A stretch of DNA of 64,000 nucleotides from Ignavibacteria bacterium (GTDB lineage Bacteria; Bacteroidota; Ignavibacteria; Kapaibacteriales; UBA4661), in contig JAAFIV010000013.1 of the NCBI GenBank assembly GCA_013298775.1, positions 48,254 to 112,253 on the forward strand, read 5' to 3'. Position numbers and translations under genes: made by a program. Below the pieces are notes generated by a model. It searched no databases. It had not been told where the DNA came from and worked only from the letters and a program-made list of their open reading frames with translations. The number at the start of each line of letters is the position of its first letter. The first letter of the stretch is position 1. Of this stretch, positions 8,874-16,283 are shown piece after piece.

Positions 8874-9818
8874 ATGTCTCACTTTTCAGGTTTTGGAAAT
8901 TCTTCCCTGCTCACGCCGGAGTATGCTGCGCATGAGGCGGCGGAAGACGTTCTGCCCTTGCCCCAGCAAAAAACCACGAATTTTTACTATTCGTTCTCGT
9001 TTTTGCCGAAGGATGAGCGCGAGGCAATGCACACCGTCTATGCCTTCTGCCGCTACACCGACGACATTGTGGATATTGACGTTCCCGCACCAGTAGGCGC
9101 GAACCCGCATGATTACTCGAATATCCAACGCAAACGCGAACGCCTGGACAAATGGCGGCGCGAAGTAGAAAAATGCTACAACGGAACTTCTACGCACCCG
9201 ATTATGTTACCACTTACGGCAGTGGTCAATCGTTTTTCCATTCCGAAGCAATACCTTCTCACGCTCATTGATGGCTGCGAGCGCGATTTAATCCAACATC
9301 GCTACCAAACCTTTGATGAATTGAAGGAATACTGTTACAGCGTGGCAAGTATTGTAGGATTGATTTCGATTGAAATTTTCGGCTACAAGTACGATGAAAC
9401 CAAAGAATACGCCGTGAATTTGGGCTACGCACTGCAACTGACAAACATTCTCCGCGACATTCAAGCCGACAAAAACAATGGGCGTATTTACTTACCCCAA
9501 GAAGACTTACAGCGTTTTGGCTATGCCGAAGATGATTTGCTCGGCGATATGTACTCCGAGCAGTTTGTCGAAATGATGCGCTTCCAAGCCCGCCGCACCC
9601 GCGAATACTACCACAAAGCCCGTGCAGCCTTGCGTCCAGACGAAAGTATCACCATGTTTGCCGCGCAAATTATGGATGCGATTTACTACCGTTTGTTGGA
9701 AAAAATTGAAATTGCGGATTACAACATTTTCAACGGCAAAATTTCCGTCTCAACATCGCACAAAATCTTGATTGCGCTCCGAATGTGGACGAAGACACAT
9801 CTGCTCTTGAAGCGGTAA
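8874..9818 (+). CDS. hpnD: Presqualene diphosphate synthase HpnD / phytoene-squalene synthase family
   Basis: Predicted 314-aa enzyme condensing two farnesyl diphosphates to presqualene diphosphate, the step before HpnC. The first Asp-rich motif is in YAFCRYTDDIVDID and the second in QLTNILRDIQADKNNGRIYL; FYYSFSFLPKDER near the N-terminus is typical of the family. A purine-rich GGGGGT stretch lies just upstream of the ATG at 8874. A bona fide phytoene synthase is the main alternative, but the adjacent hpnC favours HpnD. The product would feed squalene and possibly hopanoids. Confidence 0.8.
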   Translation: MSHFSGFGNSSLLTPEYAAHEAAEDVLPLPQQKTTNFYYSFSFLPKDEREAMHTVYAFCRYTDDIVDIDVPAPVGANPHDYSNIQRKRERLDKWRREVEKCYNGTSTHPIMLPLTAVVNRFSIPKQYLLTLIDGCERDLIQHRYQTFDELKEYCYSVASIVGLISIEIFGYKYDETKEYAVNLGYALQLTNILRDIQADKNNGRIYLPQEDLQRFGYAEDDLLGDMYSEQFVEMMRFQARRTREYYHKARAALRPDESITMFAAQIMDAIYYRLLEKIEIADYNIFNGKISVSTSHKILIALRMWTKTHLLLKR

Positions 9819-9833
9819 AATCGGCGTTGAAGA

Positions 9834-9931
9834 CCCTCACCCAACCCTCTCCCAGAGGGAGAGGGCTTCAGAGCTAGATTTTCAAACCCTCTCCCTTTGG
9901 GAGAGGGTCGCTTGCAAGAGCGGGGTGAGGG
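9834..9931. repeat. Family D palindrome, copy 3
   Basis: CCCTCACCCAACCCTCTCCC followed by AGAGGGAGAGGGCTTCAGA and the inverted CCCTCTCCCTTTGGGAGAGG ... GGGGTGAGGG. The left half matches the core of the element at 5756-5925 closely, but neither its ends nor those at 7429-7571 are present. Confidence 0.8.
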
Positions 9932-10059
9932 AAAATTCTTCCGCTTTCATTGTGGAAAACTTGTCATTCTTCAAAATAATTGTGTAATTTGCACCACGAA
10001 TTGGCTAGAAATCATCTATCGTTTGTTCTCACTTTTGTAACTTTTGCAGCATAAAAACT

Positions 10060-10539
10060 ATGAGTAATAAATTGACTTTTTCAGCAGAAGAACTTCAAAA
10101 ACTAGAAACAATTAAGAAACGCTATCCCGAACCCAAAGCAGCACTCATGCCCGCTCTCTGGATGGCACAAGCAAAATGGGGCTGGCTCTCGGACGAAGCA
10201 ATGACATGCGTGGCAGAAGCTCTTGAACTCCCGCTCGCCCACGTGCGCGGCGTTGCGACCTTCTACACGATGTACTTCAAAAAGCCGATGGGCAAATATC
10301 ATTTGCAAATCTGCACCAACGTCTCGTGTATGCTGCGCGGCGGCGATACCATCTTCGCGCAAGCAAAAGCTCGCTACGGCATCGGACACAACGAATGCAC
10401 CGCCGATGGACGCTTGTCGCTGGAAGAAGTCGAGTGCATGGGCGCGTGTGGCGGCGCACCGATGATTGCCATTAACGAAGATTACCACGAAAATATCAGC
10501 TTTGAACACGTTGAAAAACTCGTTGCTTCGTTGCCATAA
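10060..10539 (+). CDS. nuoE: NADH-quinone oxidoreductase subunit E (24 kDa, [2Fe-2S])
   Basis: Predicted 159-aa thioredoxin-like subunit of the NADH-oxidising module of complex I. The four cluster ligands are visible as a CxxxxC pair (CTNVSCML) and a CxxxC pair (CMGACGGAP), about 40 residues apart as in the family. The N-terminal helical region contains the usual AALMPALWMAQ and VRGVATFYTMY segments. Length is normal for a short NuoE. nuoF and nuoG are not adjacent; the next gene downstream is a Rieske protein. Confidence 0.9.
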   Translation: MSNKLTFSAEELQKLETIKKRYPEPKAALMPALWMAQAKWGWLSDEAMTCVAEALELPLAHVRGVATFYTMYFKKPMGKYHLQICTNVSCMLRGGDTIFAQAKARYGIGHNECTADGRLSLEEVECMGACGGAPMIAINEDYHENISFEHVEKLVASLP

Positions 10540-10550
10540 TTTTTCCTCAG

Positions 10551-10577
10551 GTAGCGCAGACACTCCTGTCTGCGTCA
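10551..10577. repeat. Family F-like short palindrome
   Basis: GCGCAGACACTCCTGTCTGCG, a single arm-like hairpin of the CAGACA / TGTCTG type, lies in the short gap between nuoE and the Rieske gene. Confidence 0.55.
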
Positions 10578-10623
10578 TTTGTGCAAACTCTTCCTCCTCA
10601 ATTCTTTCCAAAAGAACATTATC

Positions 10624-11406
10624 ATGGAAACAAGCGTACCGAATACAATGACCGAAACACGCCGCGAATTTCTCCGCACAAGCCTCGCAGCCAGCGTCTT
10701 TATGATGGTCGGCGGCACATTGGAGCTTGTCGGCGAAGTTCTGCCCGACGATTTCAAAGAGCGCGGCTCACAAACGCATGGTCTGTACACGATGCGTTTT
10801 GCAGACTTCCCTGTTCTGCGGAACATTGGCGGCTCAATTCGCTTGCAAGTGCCTGGTACAACGATTAGCTTTGGGCAAATAATTGTTTCGCGCATCGAAG
10901 CGAATCGTTTTTCTGCTTTGTCAGAAAGATGCACCCATGCAGGCTGTGCGGTAGGTGATTTGATAAATGGTGTTTTTACCTGCGCTTGCCATAATTCGCA
11001 GTTTCGTAGCGATGGTCGAGTGATAGCTGGACCAGCAAATGCACCGTTACGCTCATACACCACCACATATAACGCAAATGATGACTTTGTTGTGATTGAC
11101 ATTCCAGGATTGATGGCAACCTCTGTGAAAGGCGATTCACAATTTAGCTCGGCTCTGAGCCAAAACTATCCCAATCCCGCGTCCACAACCACGATGATTG
11201 ACTACTCGCTGGCAAAAGATGCGTTTGTAACGATTGGTATTTACTCGGTTTTGGGCAAGGAAATTACCGAACTTGTACGCAAGGAGCAGGAAGCTGGACA
11301 ACATCGCGTTTCGGCGGATGTTTCCAATCTCAGCAAAGGCGTGTATTTTTACCGCATGGATACAAACATTGGCTTTTCGCAAACGCGGAAATTGACCGTG
11401 ATTTAA
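10624..11406 (+). CDS. Rieske [2Fe-2S] protein with Tat-like signal and T9SS sorting domain
   Basis: Predicted 260-aa exported redox protein. The N-terminus has a twin-arginine-like motif (TRREFLRTSLAAS) followed by a hydrophobic stretch. Residues of about 55-155 form a Rieske domain with cluster motifs CTHAGC and CACHNSQF (Cys/His ligands). The last 80 residues are a T9SS type A sorting domain: QNYPNPAS, SVLGKEITEL, GVYFYRMD and the ending KLTVI. The combination would put an Fe-S protein that folds before Tat export on the cell surface. The ATG at 10624 places RR near residue 14; an upstream ATG at 10579 is less likely. Partners are unknown; nuoE lies 85 bp upstream. Confidence 0.8.
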   Translation: METSVPNTMTETRREFLRTSLAASVFMMVGGTLELVGEVLPDDFKERGSQTHGLYTMRFADFPVLRNIGGSIRLQVPGTTISFGQIIVSRIEANRFSALSERCTHAGCAVGDLINGVFTCACHNSQFRSDGRVIAGPANAPLRSYTTTYNANDDFVVIDIPGLMATSVKGDSQFSSALSQNYPNPASTTTMIDYSLAKDAFVTIGIYSVLGKEITELVRKEQEAGQHRVSADVSNLSKGVYFYRMDTNIGFSQTRKLTVI

Positions 11407-11412
11407 GAAAAA

Positions 11413-11499
11413 TATGAAGTATGAAATATGAGGTATGAAACTTTAAAGCAAGTATTGAAGAGGCGTTTGAGTTTCATACTTCAGATTTCATCCTTCACA
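11413..11499. repeat. Imperfect inverted repeat of TATGAAGTATGAAATATGA type
   Basis: TATGAAGTATGAAATATGAG with GGTATGAAAC (11413-11441) is inverted imperfectly at 11471-11499 (GTTTCATACTTCAGATTTCA). It may form a hairpin after the Rieske gene, but it lacks a T tract. The following 70 bp show nothing else. Confidence 0.6.
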
Positions 11500-11567
11500 C
11501 TTTCCTAAAAACTATCGCCCATCCACCAGCAGCAAGATTACCTCTCTCACCACTTTTCTTTTGCGAT

Positions 11568-12437
11568 ATGCTTTTCTGGCAATTTCTCCCAACCTCGCAC
11601 CGAATCTTGCTTTTCGTGGGTATTATGTACTTTACCAACGTCGCAACACGCGGTCTCATCACACAATGGCTCGCACTCATGCCCTTTGCAAACGTTGGTG
11701 CCGGGCAATACTGGCGTTTTTTCACCTATCCGCTTGCGGCTTCGGGCTTTTGGGAAATGCTTTCCACGAGCGCAGTCTTGTACTTCTTCGCGCCTGAATT
11801 GGAGCGGGTTGTAAGCGGTCGTCGTTTGTTGCTCATTTTAGGCATTTTCGTTATTGTTCACTCGCTCGTCTTCGCGCCACTCCTGATGTTCACCAATGCA
11901 ACGCTTGCGGGAACAAATGCTGTCGCGCTGTTTGTGCTGACGATGTATGTGTATTTGTATCCGTCGGGCGAGGTTTCACTTTTTGGCGTGATTCCCATGC
12001 GAGCAACGATGCTGCTTTGCCTCATGTTTGTTGTCGCAATCGCATCATCGCTGATGAATTTTTCACTCAATCCCGCCGCCATTGCTCACGCCTTTGCCAA
12101 TGAAGGTTTTGGTATTTTCTTTGGATTCCTTTTCTCGCATTTGTACTTCGGTCGGCTTTCTTCGGGCGGATTTGTCTTGCTGAAACGCCAATCCAAGCAG
12201 CAACAAGCTCCCACACGCCGCCAAACAACGCCGTCGCCCGCATCGGTGGGACGCAGCCTTGGGCAAACACAAGAAAGCGAACTGCATCCAAGCAGTACAC
12301 ATCCCGAAGATGACGAATACGCGCCGCTCGACGAAGACCGCTTGAATGAAATTTTGGATAAAATCAACGAAAAAGGTCAAGCCTCGCTCACGCCAAACGA
12401 GCAAAAGTTTTTGAAAGATTACGCAAGCCGTTTGTAA
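11568..12437 (+). CDS. Rhomboid-fold membrane protein lacking the catalytic Ser, with DUF6576 tail
   Basis: 289-aa protein with about six hydrophobic segments in residues 10-200 and a hydrophilic tail. It resembles bacterial rhomboid proteases: WRFFTYPLAASG matches the first-loop WR motif, and IAHAFANEGFGIFFGFLF is the TM6 His segment. At the usual GxSG site the sequence reads AGTNAVA, so the nucleophile Ser is Asn. That suggests a pseudoprotease, as in iRhoms or Derlins. The last 40 residues (LDEDRLNEILDKINEKG) resemble the DUF6576 tail of Bacteroidota rhomboids. A strong terminator follows. Confidence 0.7.
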   Translation: MLFWQFLPTSHRILLFVGIMYFTNVATRGLITQWLALMPFANVGAGQYWRFFTYPLAASGFWEMLSTSAVLYFFAPELERVVSGRRLLLILGIFVIVHSLVFAPLLMFTNATLAGTNAVALFVLTMYVYLYPSGEVSLFGVIPMRATMLLCLMFVVAIASSLMNFSLNPAAIAHAFANEGFGIFFGFLFSHLYFGRLSSGGFVLLKRQSKQQQAPTRRQTTPSPASVGRSLGQTQESELHPSSTHPEDDEYAPLDEDRLNEILDKINEKGQASLTPNEQKFLKDYASRL

Positions 12438-12472
12438 GAAACGAGCATTGATGAGGCTTTTAGCACATTTTT

Positions 12473-12512
12473 ACGGTGTTTTCCTGCATAAAGGAAAGCA
12501 CCGTTTTTTTTT
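12473..12512 (+). terminator. Intrinsic terminator after the rhomboid-like gene
   Basis: A stem of ACGGTG plus TTTCC pairs with GGAAA plus CACCGT across a short TGCATAAA loop, followed by nine T. It lies 35 bp after the stop at 12437. Confidence 0.85.
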
Positions 12513-12523
12513 GGCAGCATTAC

Positions 12524-12664
12524 GTGAGGCTCTCGCTTCTTCAGCGCGGGTCTCACTTTTACCTCAAACGGCTTTACCTCAAACGGCTTTGCTTCCAGCG
12601 ACTACTTCCAGCCACTTCACTCAAGCGACAGAGTGAGCTCCTCGCGAAGAAGCGAGACCCTCAC
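12524..12664. repeat. Palindromic repeat, family A copy 3
   Basis: GTGAGGCTCTCGCTTCTTC and GCGGGTCTCAC at the left are inverted as GTGAGCTCCTCGCGAAGAAG and GAGACCCTCAC at the right. Inside are two direct copies of TACCTCAAACGGCTTT. It fills the 12438-12796 gap with the terminator before it; the remaining 130 bp show nothing else. Confidence 0.75.
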
Positions 12665-12796
12665 TTTTGGAAGCACAGGAAAATCCCACACGCAGCGCGG
12701 ATTCTTATTGGGATTCTGCCGACATTGTTGTAAATTCCTGTTTGAATGTGTGTATCTTTTACACGGTTTCATGCCGCTTTTATGCCCTTAGAATCT

Positions 12797-13546
12797 ATGT
12801 CGGAACAATCAGCCTCAATATTAGCATTATCACCACTCAGCAGCGAACTTCGCGCAAACTACGACCGTATTGCCGAGCAAGTTCACAAGGCAGCGCGAAA
12901 TGCAGGACGCTCAGCGGAGGAAGTGCGTATTATTGCGGTTTCCAAGACGCAAAGCGTTGAAGTCGTGCAAGCGGCGTTAGATGTGGGTTTGCGGGTATTT
13001 GGCGAAAATTATGCGCAGGAAATCAAGGACAAAGGTGCGTTTTTTGCGAATAATCCCGTGCAAGCAGAATGGCACTGCATCGGGCATTTACAAACGAACA
13101 AAGTGAAAATGATTGCGCCTTACGTGCAATACGTTCAGTCGCTTGATTCAGTGCGCCTTGCAACGGAATTGAACAAAGCCGCATCACAACTTGGACGCAC
13201 TATCAACGTGCTGCTTCAAGTAAAAACCTCCGATGAAGAAACCAAATCTGGCTGCGACGCGGCAGAACTTCCCACGCTCGTCGAAACCGTGCTTGGTTGC
13301 TCGCATTTGCGCATTCAAGGATTGATGACGATTGCCGCTTTCAGCGACGACCTTGAGTACGTCCGCCCGATGTTTCGGCACTTACGTTCTTTGCGCGACG
13401 CAATGCAGCGCGATTTCCCAACAACCAGCTTCCACGAGCTTTCGATGGGCATGAGCGGCGATTTTACCGCAGCAATCGAAGAAGGCGCGACGATGATTCG
13501 TGTTGGGACGGCGATTTTTGGAGCGCGGAATTATAAAAACGGCTAA
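12797..13546 (+). CDS. yggS: YggS-family pyridoxal-phosphate homeostasis protein
   Basis: Predicted 249-aa single-domain PLP-binding protein (fold III barrel) of the YggS/PLPBP family, which buffers PLP and affects amino-acid pools and has no known catalysis. The PLP Lys is in RIIAVSKTQSVEVV. Other family segments are FGENYAQEIKDK, WHCIGHLQTNKVK, VQSLDS, LQVKTSDEETKSG, LSMGMSGDFTAAIEEGATM and RVGTAIFGAR. ATGs at 12746, 12782 and 12797 are in frame; 12797 gives the usual N-terminal length. Confidence 0.9.
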   Translation: MSEQSASILALSPLSSELRANYDRIAEQVHKAARNAGRSAEEVRIIAVSKTQSVEVVQAALDVGLRVFGENYAQEIKDKGAFFANNPVQAEWHCIGHLQTNKVKMIAPYVQYVQSLDSVRLATELNKAASQLGRTINVLLQVKTSDEETKSGCDAAELPTLVETVLGCSHLRIQGLMTIAAFSDDLEYVRPMFRHLRSLRDAMQRDFPTTSFHELSMGMSGDFTAAIEEGATMIRVGTAIFGARNYKNG

Positions 13547-13572
13547 GAAAATTAAGAGTTAAAGATTTTAGC

Positions 13573-13650
13573 AGTGGCACAGACATTCCTGTCTGTGTTT
13601 CTCGCCTGAATCCCCCGTCAATACTCACAGACAGGAATGTCTGTGCCACT
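13573..13650. repeat. 78-bp perfect palindrome, family F copy 2
   Basis: 25-bp perfectly inverted arms and a 28-nt loop, the same dimensions as 8653-8730. The arm contains GGCACAGACATTCCTGTCTG, differing from copy 1 by T to C with the matching A to G in the other arm. Loop sequences are unrelated by eye. It begins 27 bp after the yggS stop. Confidence 0.9.
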
Positions 13651-13688
13651 AAATATCTGATTCTTAAATTACGTAGTGATAATGAATG

Positions 13689-13823
13689 TTGTGAGTAAGG
13701 AACGCGGATTTGAGGACTGAAAGAATTTGGAGGACGGAGAAAAGTCCTCAGCATCTTGATAGTCTGGGACCTCATCCGCGTTCCAATAATCGTTGCTTAG
13801 GGATGTAAGCGAAATAACTCACA
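13689..13823. repeat. Inverted-repeat element (GGAACGCGGAT type)
   Basis: GGAACGCGGATTTGAGG (13699-13715) is inverted imperfectly at 13770-13784 (CCTCATCCGCGTTCC). Outside these, GTTGTGAGTAA and TAACTCACAAT are also inverted, suggesting short terminal repeats. Non-coding, between yggS and the nucleoside phosphorylase. Confidence 0.6.
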
Positions 13824-13830
13824 ATATTTT

Positions 13831-13914
13831 TGTCCACGAATCACACGAATCTTCACAAATTTGACACCATTGTTGAGGCTTCTGATTCGTGTTCATTCGT
13901 GCGATTCGTGGATA
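13831..13914. repeat. Inverted repeat of CCACGAATCACACGAAT type
   Basis: TCCACGAATCACACGAATCT at the left pairs with CATTCGTGCGATTCGTGGAT at the right. It directly follows the previous element; together they occupy most of the 13651-14050 gap. The last 130 bp before the next start show nothing recognised. Confidence 0.65.
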
Positions 13915-14050
13915 ACATTGAATGAATTGTTTCTCTCGTGTTCCTTATTTCAAGAATCATGTACTAAATAAAAGTCAAAAATCCCTCATTGTACAATTCA
14001 AACATCGCAGAAATCTTTCCCCATTCATTCACTTTCATTTCGTATTGATT

Positions 14051-14872
14051 ATGTCCGAACTCCGCAACAACATTGAAGAAACCATCGCATTTCTCCGCAC
14101 AAAAACGCAGTCAAAGCCTGAAGTTGGGATTATTCTTGGAACAGGTTTGGGCGGTTTGGTGAATAAAATTTCGATTGAAACCACGATTGAATACGACCAA
14201 ATCCCACACTTCCCCGTTTCGACCGTAGAATCGCATCACGGACGGCTTATTTTCGGGACGCTTGGCAGCAAGCACGTGATGGCAATGCAAGGACGCTTTC
14301 ATTACTACGAAGGCTATACCATGCAGCAAATCACGTATCCCGTGCGCGTGATGAAGTTTTTGGGCATCAATACGCTGTTTGTTTCCAATGCCTGCGGCAC
14401 GGTCAATCCGCTCTTTCGCAAGGGCGATGTGATGATTATGGACGACCATATCAACCTCTTGGGCGATAATCCTCTCATCGGGCGCAACGACGAAACACTG
14501 GGACCACGCTTCCCCGATATGAGCGAGCCGTATTCGCAGCGTCTTATCAAAATCGCCGAAAAAGTTGCGGTGGAAAATGCTATCAATGCGAAAAAAGGTG
14601 TGTACGTCGCCGTTGCGGGTCCAAATCTCGAAACCCGCGCAGAATATCGCTTCATGCGGGCTATCGGCGCGGATGTTGTTGGTATGAGTACCGTACCAGA
14701 GAACATCGTTGCGCGGCATATGGGTATGGAAGTTTTTGGCTGCTCCATCATCACCGATGAATGCTATCCCGAATCGTTGCATCCCGTCAGCGTAGCGGAA
14801 ATTATTGCCGTTGCGAATGAGGCTGAACCAAAGATGACGACGATTATGGAAGGTGTTATTCGGGCTTCGTAA
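14051..14872 (+). CDS. punA: Purine-nucleoside phosphorylase (trimeric class)
   Basis: Predicted 273-aa enzyme cleaving purine (deoxy)ribonucleosides with phosphate in the cytosol. Family landmarks: phosphate loop GIILGTGLGGL, SHHGRLIFG, MQGRFHYYEGY, VSNACGTVNPLFRKGDVM, the purine-binding Glu region GPNLETRAEYR and GADVVGMSTVPE. At the position of human Asn243 the sequence reads SIITDECYP, with Asp. The ATG at 14051 gives a standard N-terminus; an open extension to 13922 carries no recognisable sequence. It appears monocistronic. Confidence 0.88.
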   Translation: MSELRNNIEETIAFLRTKTQSKPEVGIILGTGLGGLVNKISIETTIEYDQIPHFPVSTVESHHGRLIFGTLGSKHVMAMQGRFHYYEGYTMQQITYPVRVMKFLGINTLFVSNACGTVNPLFRKGDVMIMDDHINLLGDNPLIGRNDETLGPRFPDMSEPYSQRLIKIAEKVAVENAINAKKGVYVAVAGPNLETRAEYRFMRAIGADVVGMSTVPENIVARHMGMEVFGCSIITDECYPESLHPVSVAEIIAVANEAEPKMTTIMEGVIRAS

Positions 14873-14910
14873 GCGTTACAAAAATCTTCAGGTACACAGA
14901 ACGCTGTCGT

Positions 14911-15020
14911 ATTCGCCCCCTTGATAAAGGGGGAACGGGGGATTAAACGGTTCAACACCGCTTCAAATCAGCCGTTACACGCGACAAATCCCCCGTTCCC
15001 CCTTTGTCAAGGGGGCGAAT
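14911..15020. repeat. Palindromic repeat, family B copy 2
   Basis: 110-bp element bounded by ATTCGCCCCCTTGATAAAGG and CCTTTGTCAAGGGGGCGAAT, nearly perfectly inverted. Its reverse complement matches 3060-3162 across the whole length, including the interior GATTTGTCGCGTGTAACG. Non-coding. Confidence 0.88.
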
Positions 15021-15117
15021 GAGTGCAATGACTGTGAAACCTGAGTCGTTACAGTTTTTTACATCGTTGAAACTTTCTCCCTGTTCACCACTACCGTTTC
15101 ATCAAATCACATTCACC

Positions 15118-16182
15118 ATGAAGATTCTTTGTCTTGTCCTCTGTGTCGCGCTCTGCGCCTTAGATGCGTGTGTGCCGACCGTCCCTGCTGTGCCGCTTAC
15201 CGAAGGTGATTGGCAATTATTAGCTGTTACCGATGAGCCTGTTTCGCGCTTGCTTCTCCTTAGCCAACCGAGAAATGGCATTGCCAATCCGAACTTATTT
15301 TTGAACGTGGACAGTCTGCGCGGTATTGGCGGAAAGGTGCGGAAAATCGCGCTTCCAACGGGTGCGTTTCGTGAATATGTGTTCGTGGTGATGCCAGAGG
15401 AATTCAAAATTGAAGTTCTCTCCGCCACGACCTATCGCCGCATTACCACAATAAGTTTTGCCAATGAACGCCGCGAACCGTCTGACATCGTTGCCGTGAA
15501 CGCTACAACCGCGTATATTGCCTTTCGCAACGCACCAATGCTGACCGTATTCGACCTTTTCAACATCCGCATTGCGCGAGATATTCGCGTGGGCAATTCT
15601 CCCGTTTCCGCGCTAGATGTGATTGGAAACCAGCTTTTCTGCGCTCTTCAAGATGAAAATACAGTTGCCGTTGTCGCAACAAACTACACGGGCAGTAATG
15701 CTACCGAAGCAATCGTAGCGCGAATCCCTGTGCCACGTGCGCCACAGTTTCTTGGTCATACAGCAAATGGCTCGGAGCTTATTGTCGTCTGCGCGGGCGG
15801 TGGTCCGCAGCGTTTGGCTTCGCGCATTGCCATTGTGGATGTTGCCGAGCGGCGTTTAGTGCGCGAGGCAACACTCTTCACCGATGCCGCCGATTCCTCC
15901 AGCGACCGCCCCTACGGGCTTGCTATCACCGACCGCGCATTTGCCTATATTCCCATGAACAAAGATTTAGCGAGAGTGGATGTGCGCTCGCTTGCTCGTG
16001 CCTCCATTCTTCCCGGAACTTTTCGGAATGTGAGCTTTAGTCCAGAACGGCTTGAAATCGTCGTTGCGGACTCGTCCACCGTTCCAACGTGCGCTATCAT
16101 TGCCAGCAAAAATGACTCCTTGACCGCAACCATTTCGCTGGATAATGTGCGGGCGCAAATTCGGCAAATTAACTCGCGGTAA
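15118..16182 (+). CDS. Lipoprotein with YncE-like beta-propeller
   Basis: 354-aa predicted lipoprotein. The signal MKILCLVLCVALCALDAC ends in a lipobox Cys. The remainder has repeated blades of about 45 residues with phrases such as REYVFVVMPEEFKIEVLS, AYIAFRNAPMLTVFDL, NQLFCALQDENTVAVVA and RLEIVVADSSTVPT, typical of seven-bladed propellers of the YncE/surface-antigen type. No catalytic motif is seen. The ATG at 15118 is chosen because it starts the signal peptide; an earlier in-frame ATG lies inside the family B repeat. Likely periplasmic and membrane-anchored; ligand unknown. Confidence 0.65.
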   Translation: MKILCLVLCVALCALDACVPTVPAVPLTEGDWQLLAVTDEPVSRLLLLSQPRNGIANPNLFLNVDSLRGIGGKVRKIALPTGAFREYVFVVMPEEFKIEVLSATTYRRITTISFANERREPSDIVAVNATTAYIAFRNAPMLTVFDLFNIRIARDIRVGNSPVSALDVIGNQLFCALQDENTVAVVATNYTGSNATEAIVARIPVPRAPQFLGHTANGSELIVVCAGGGPQRLASRIAIVDVAERRLVREATLFTDAADSSSDRPYGLAITDRAFAYIPMNKDLARVDVRSLARASILPGTFRNVSFSPERLEIVVADSSTVPTCAIIASKNDSLTATISLDNVRAQIRQINSR

Positions 16183-16189
16183 GGAAATT

Positions 16190-16214
16190 GGGCAGACAGG
16201 AGTGTCCGCCCTAC
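16190..16214. repeat. Family F-like fragment
   Basis: GGGCAGACAGGAGTGTCCGC followed by CCT, related to the CAGACAGGAATGTCTG arm, lies just after the lipoprotein stop. Confidence 0.45.
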
Positions 16215-16283
16215 TGAAGCCGCAAGAACACTTGCCTTCTCCATGAAACTCTTCATTTTCACAACACTTTTCAAAACAGTAGC

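Noticed and set aside
13922..14050. N-terminal extension of purine nucleoside phosphorylase
   Set aside because: The extra 43 residues are unlike any family member, and the ATG at 14051 gives the standard start.
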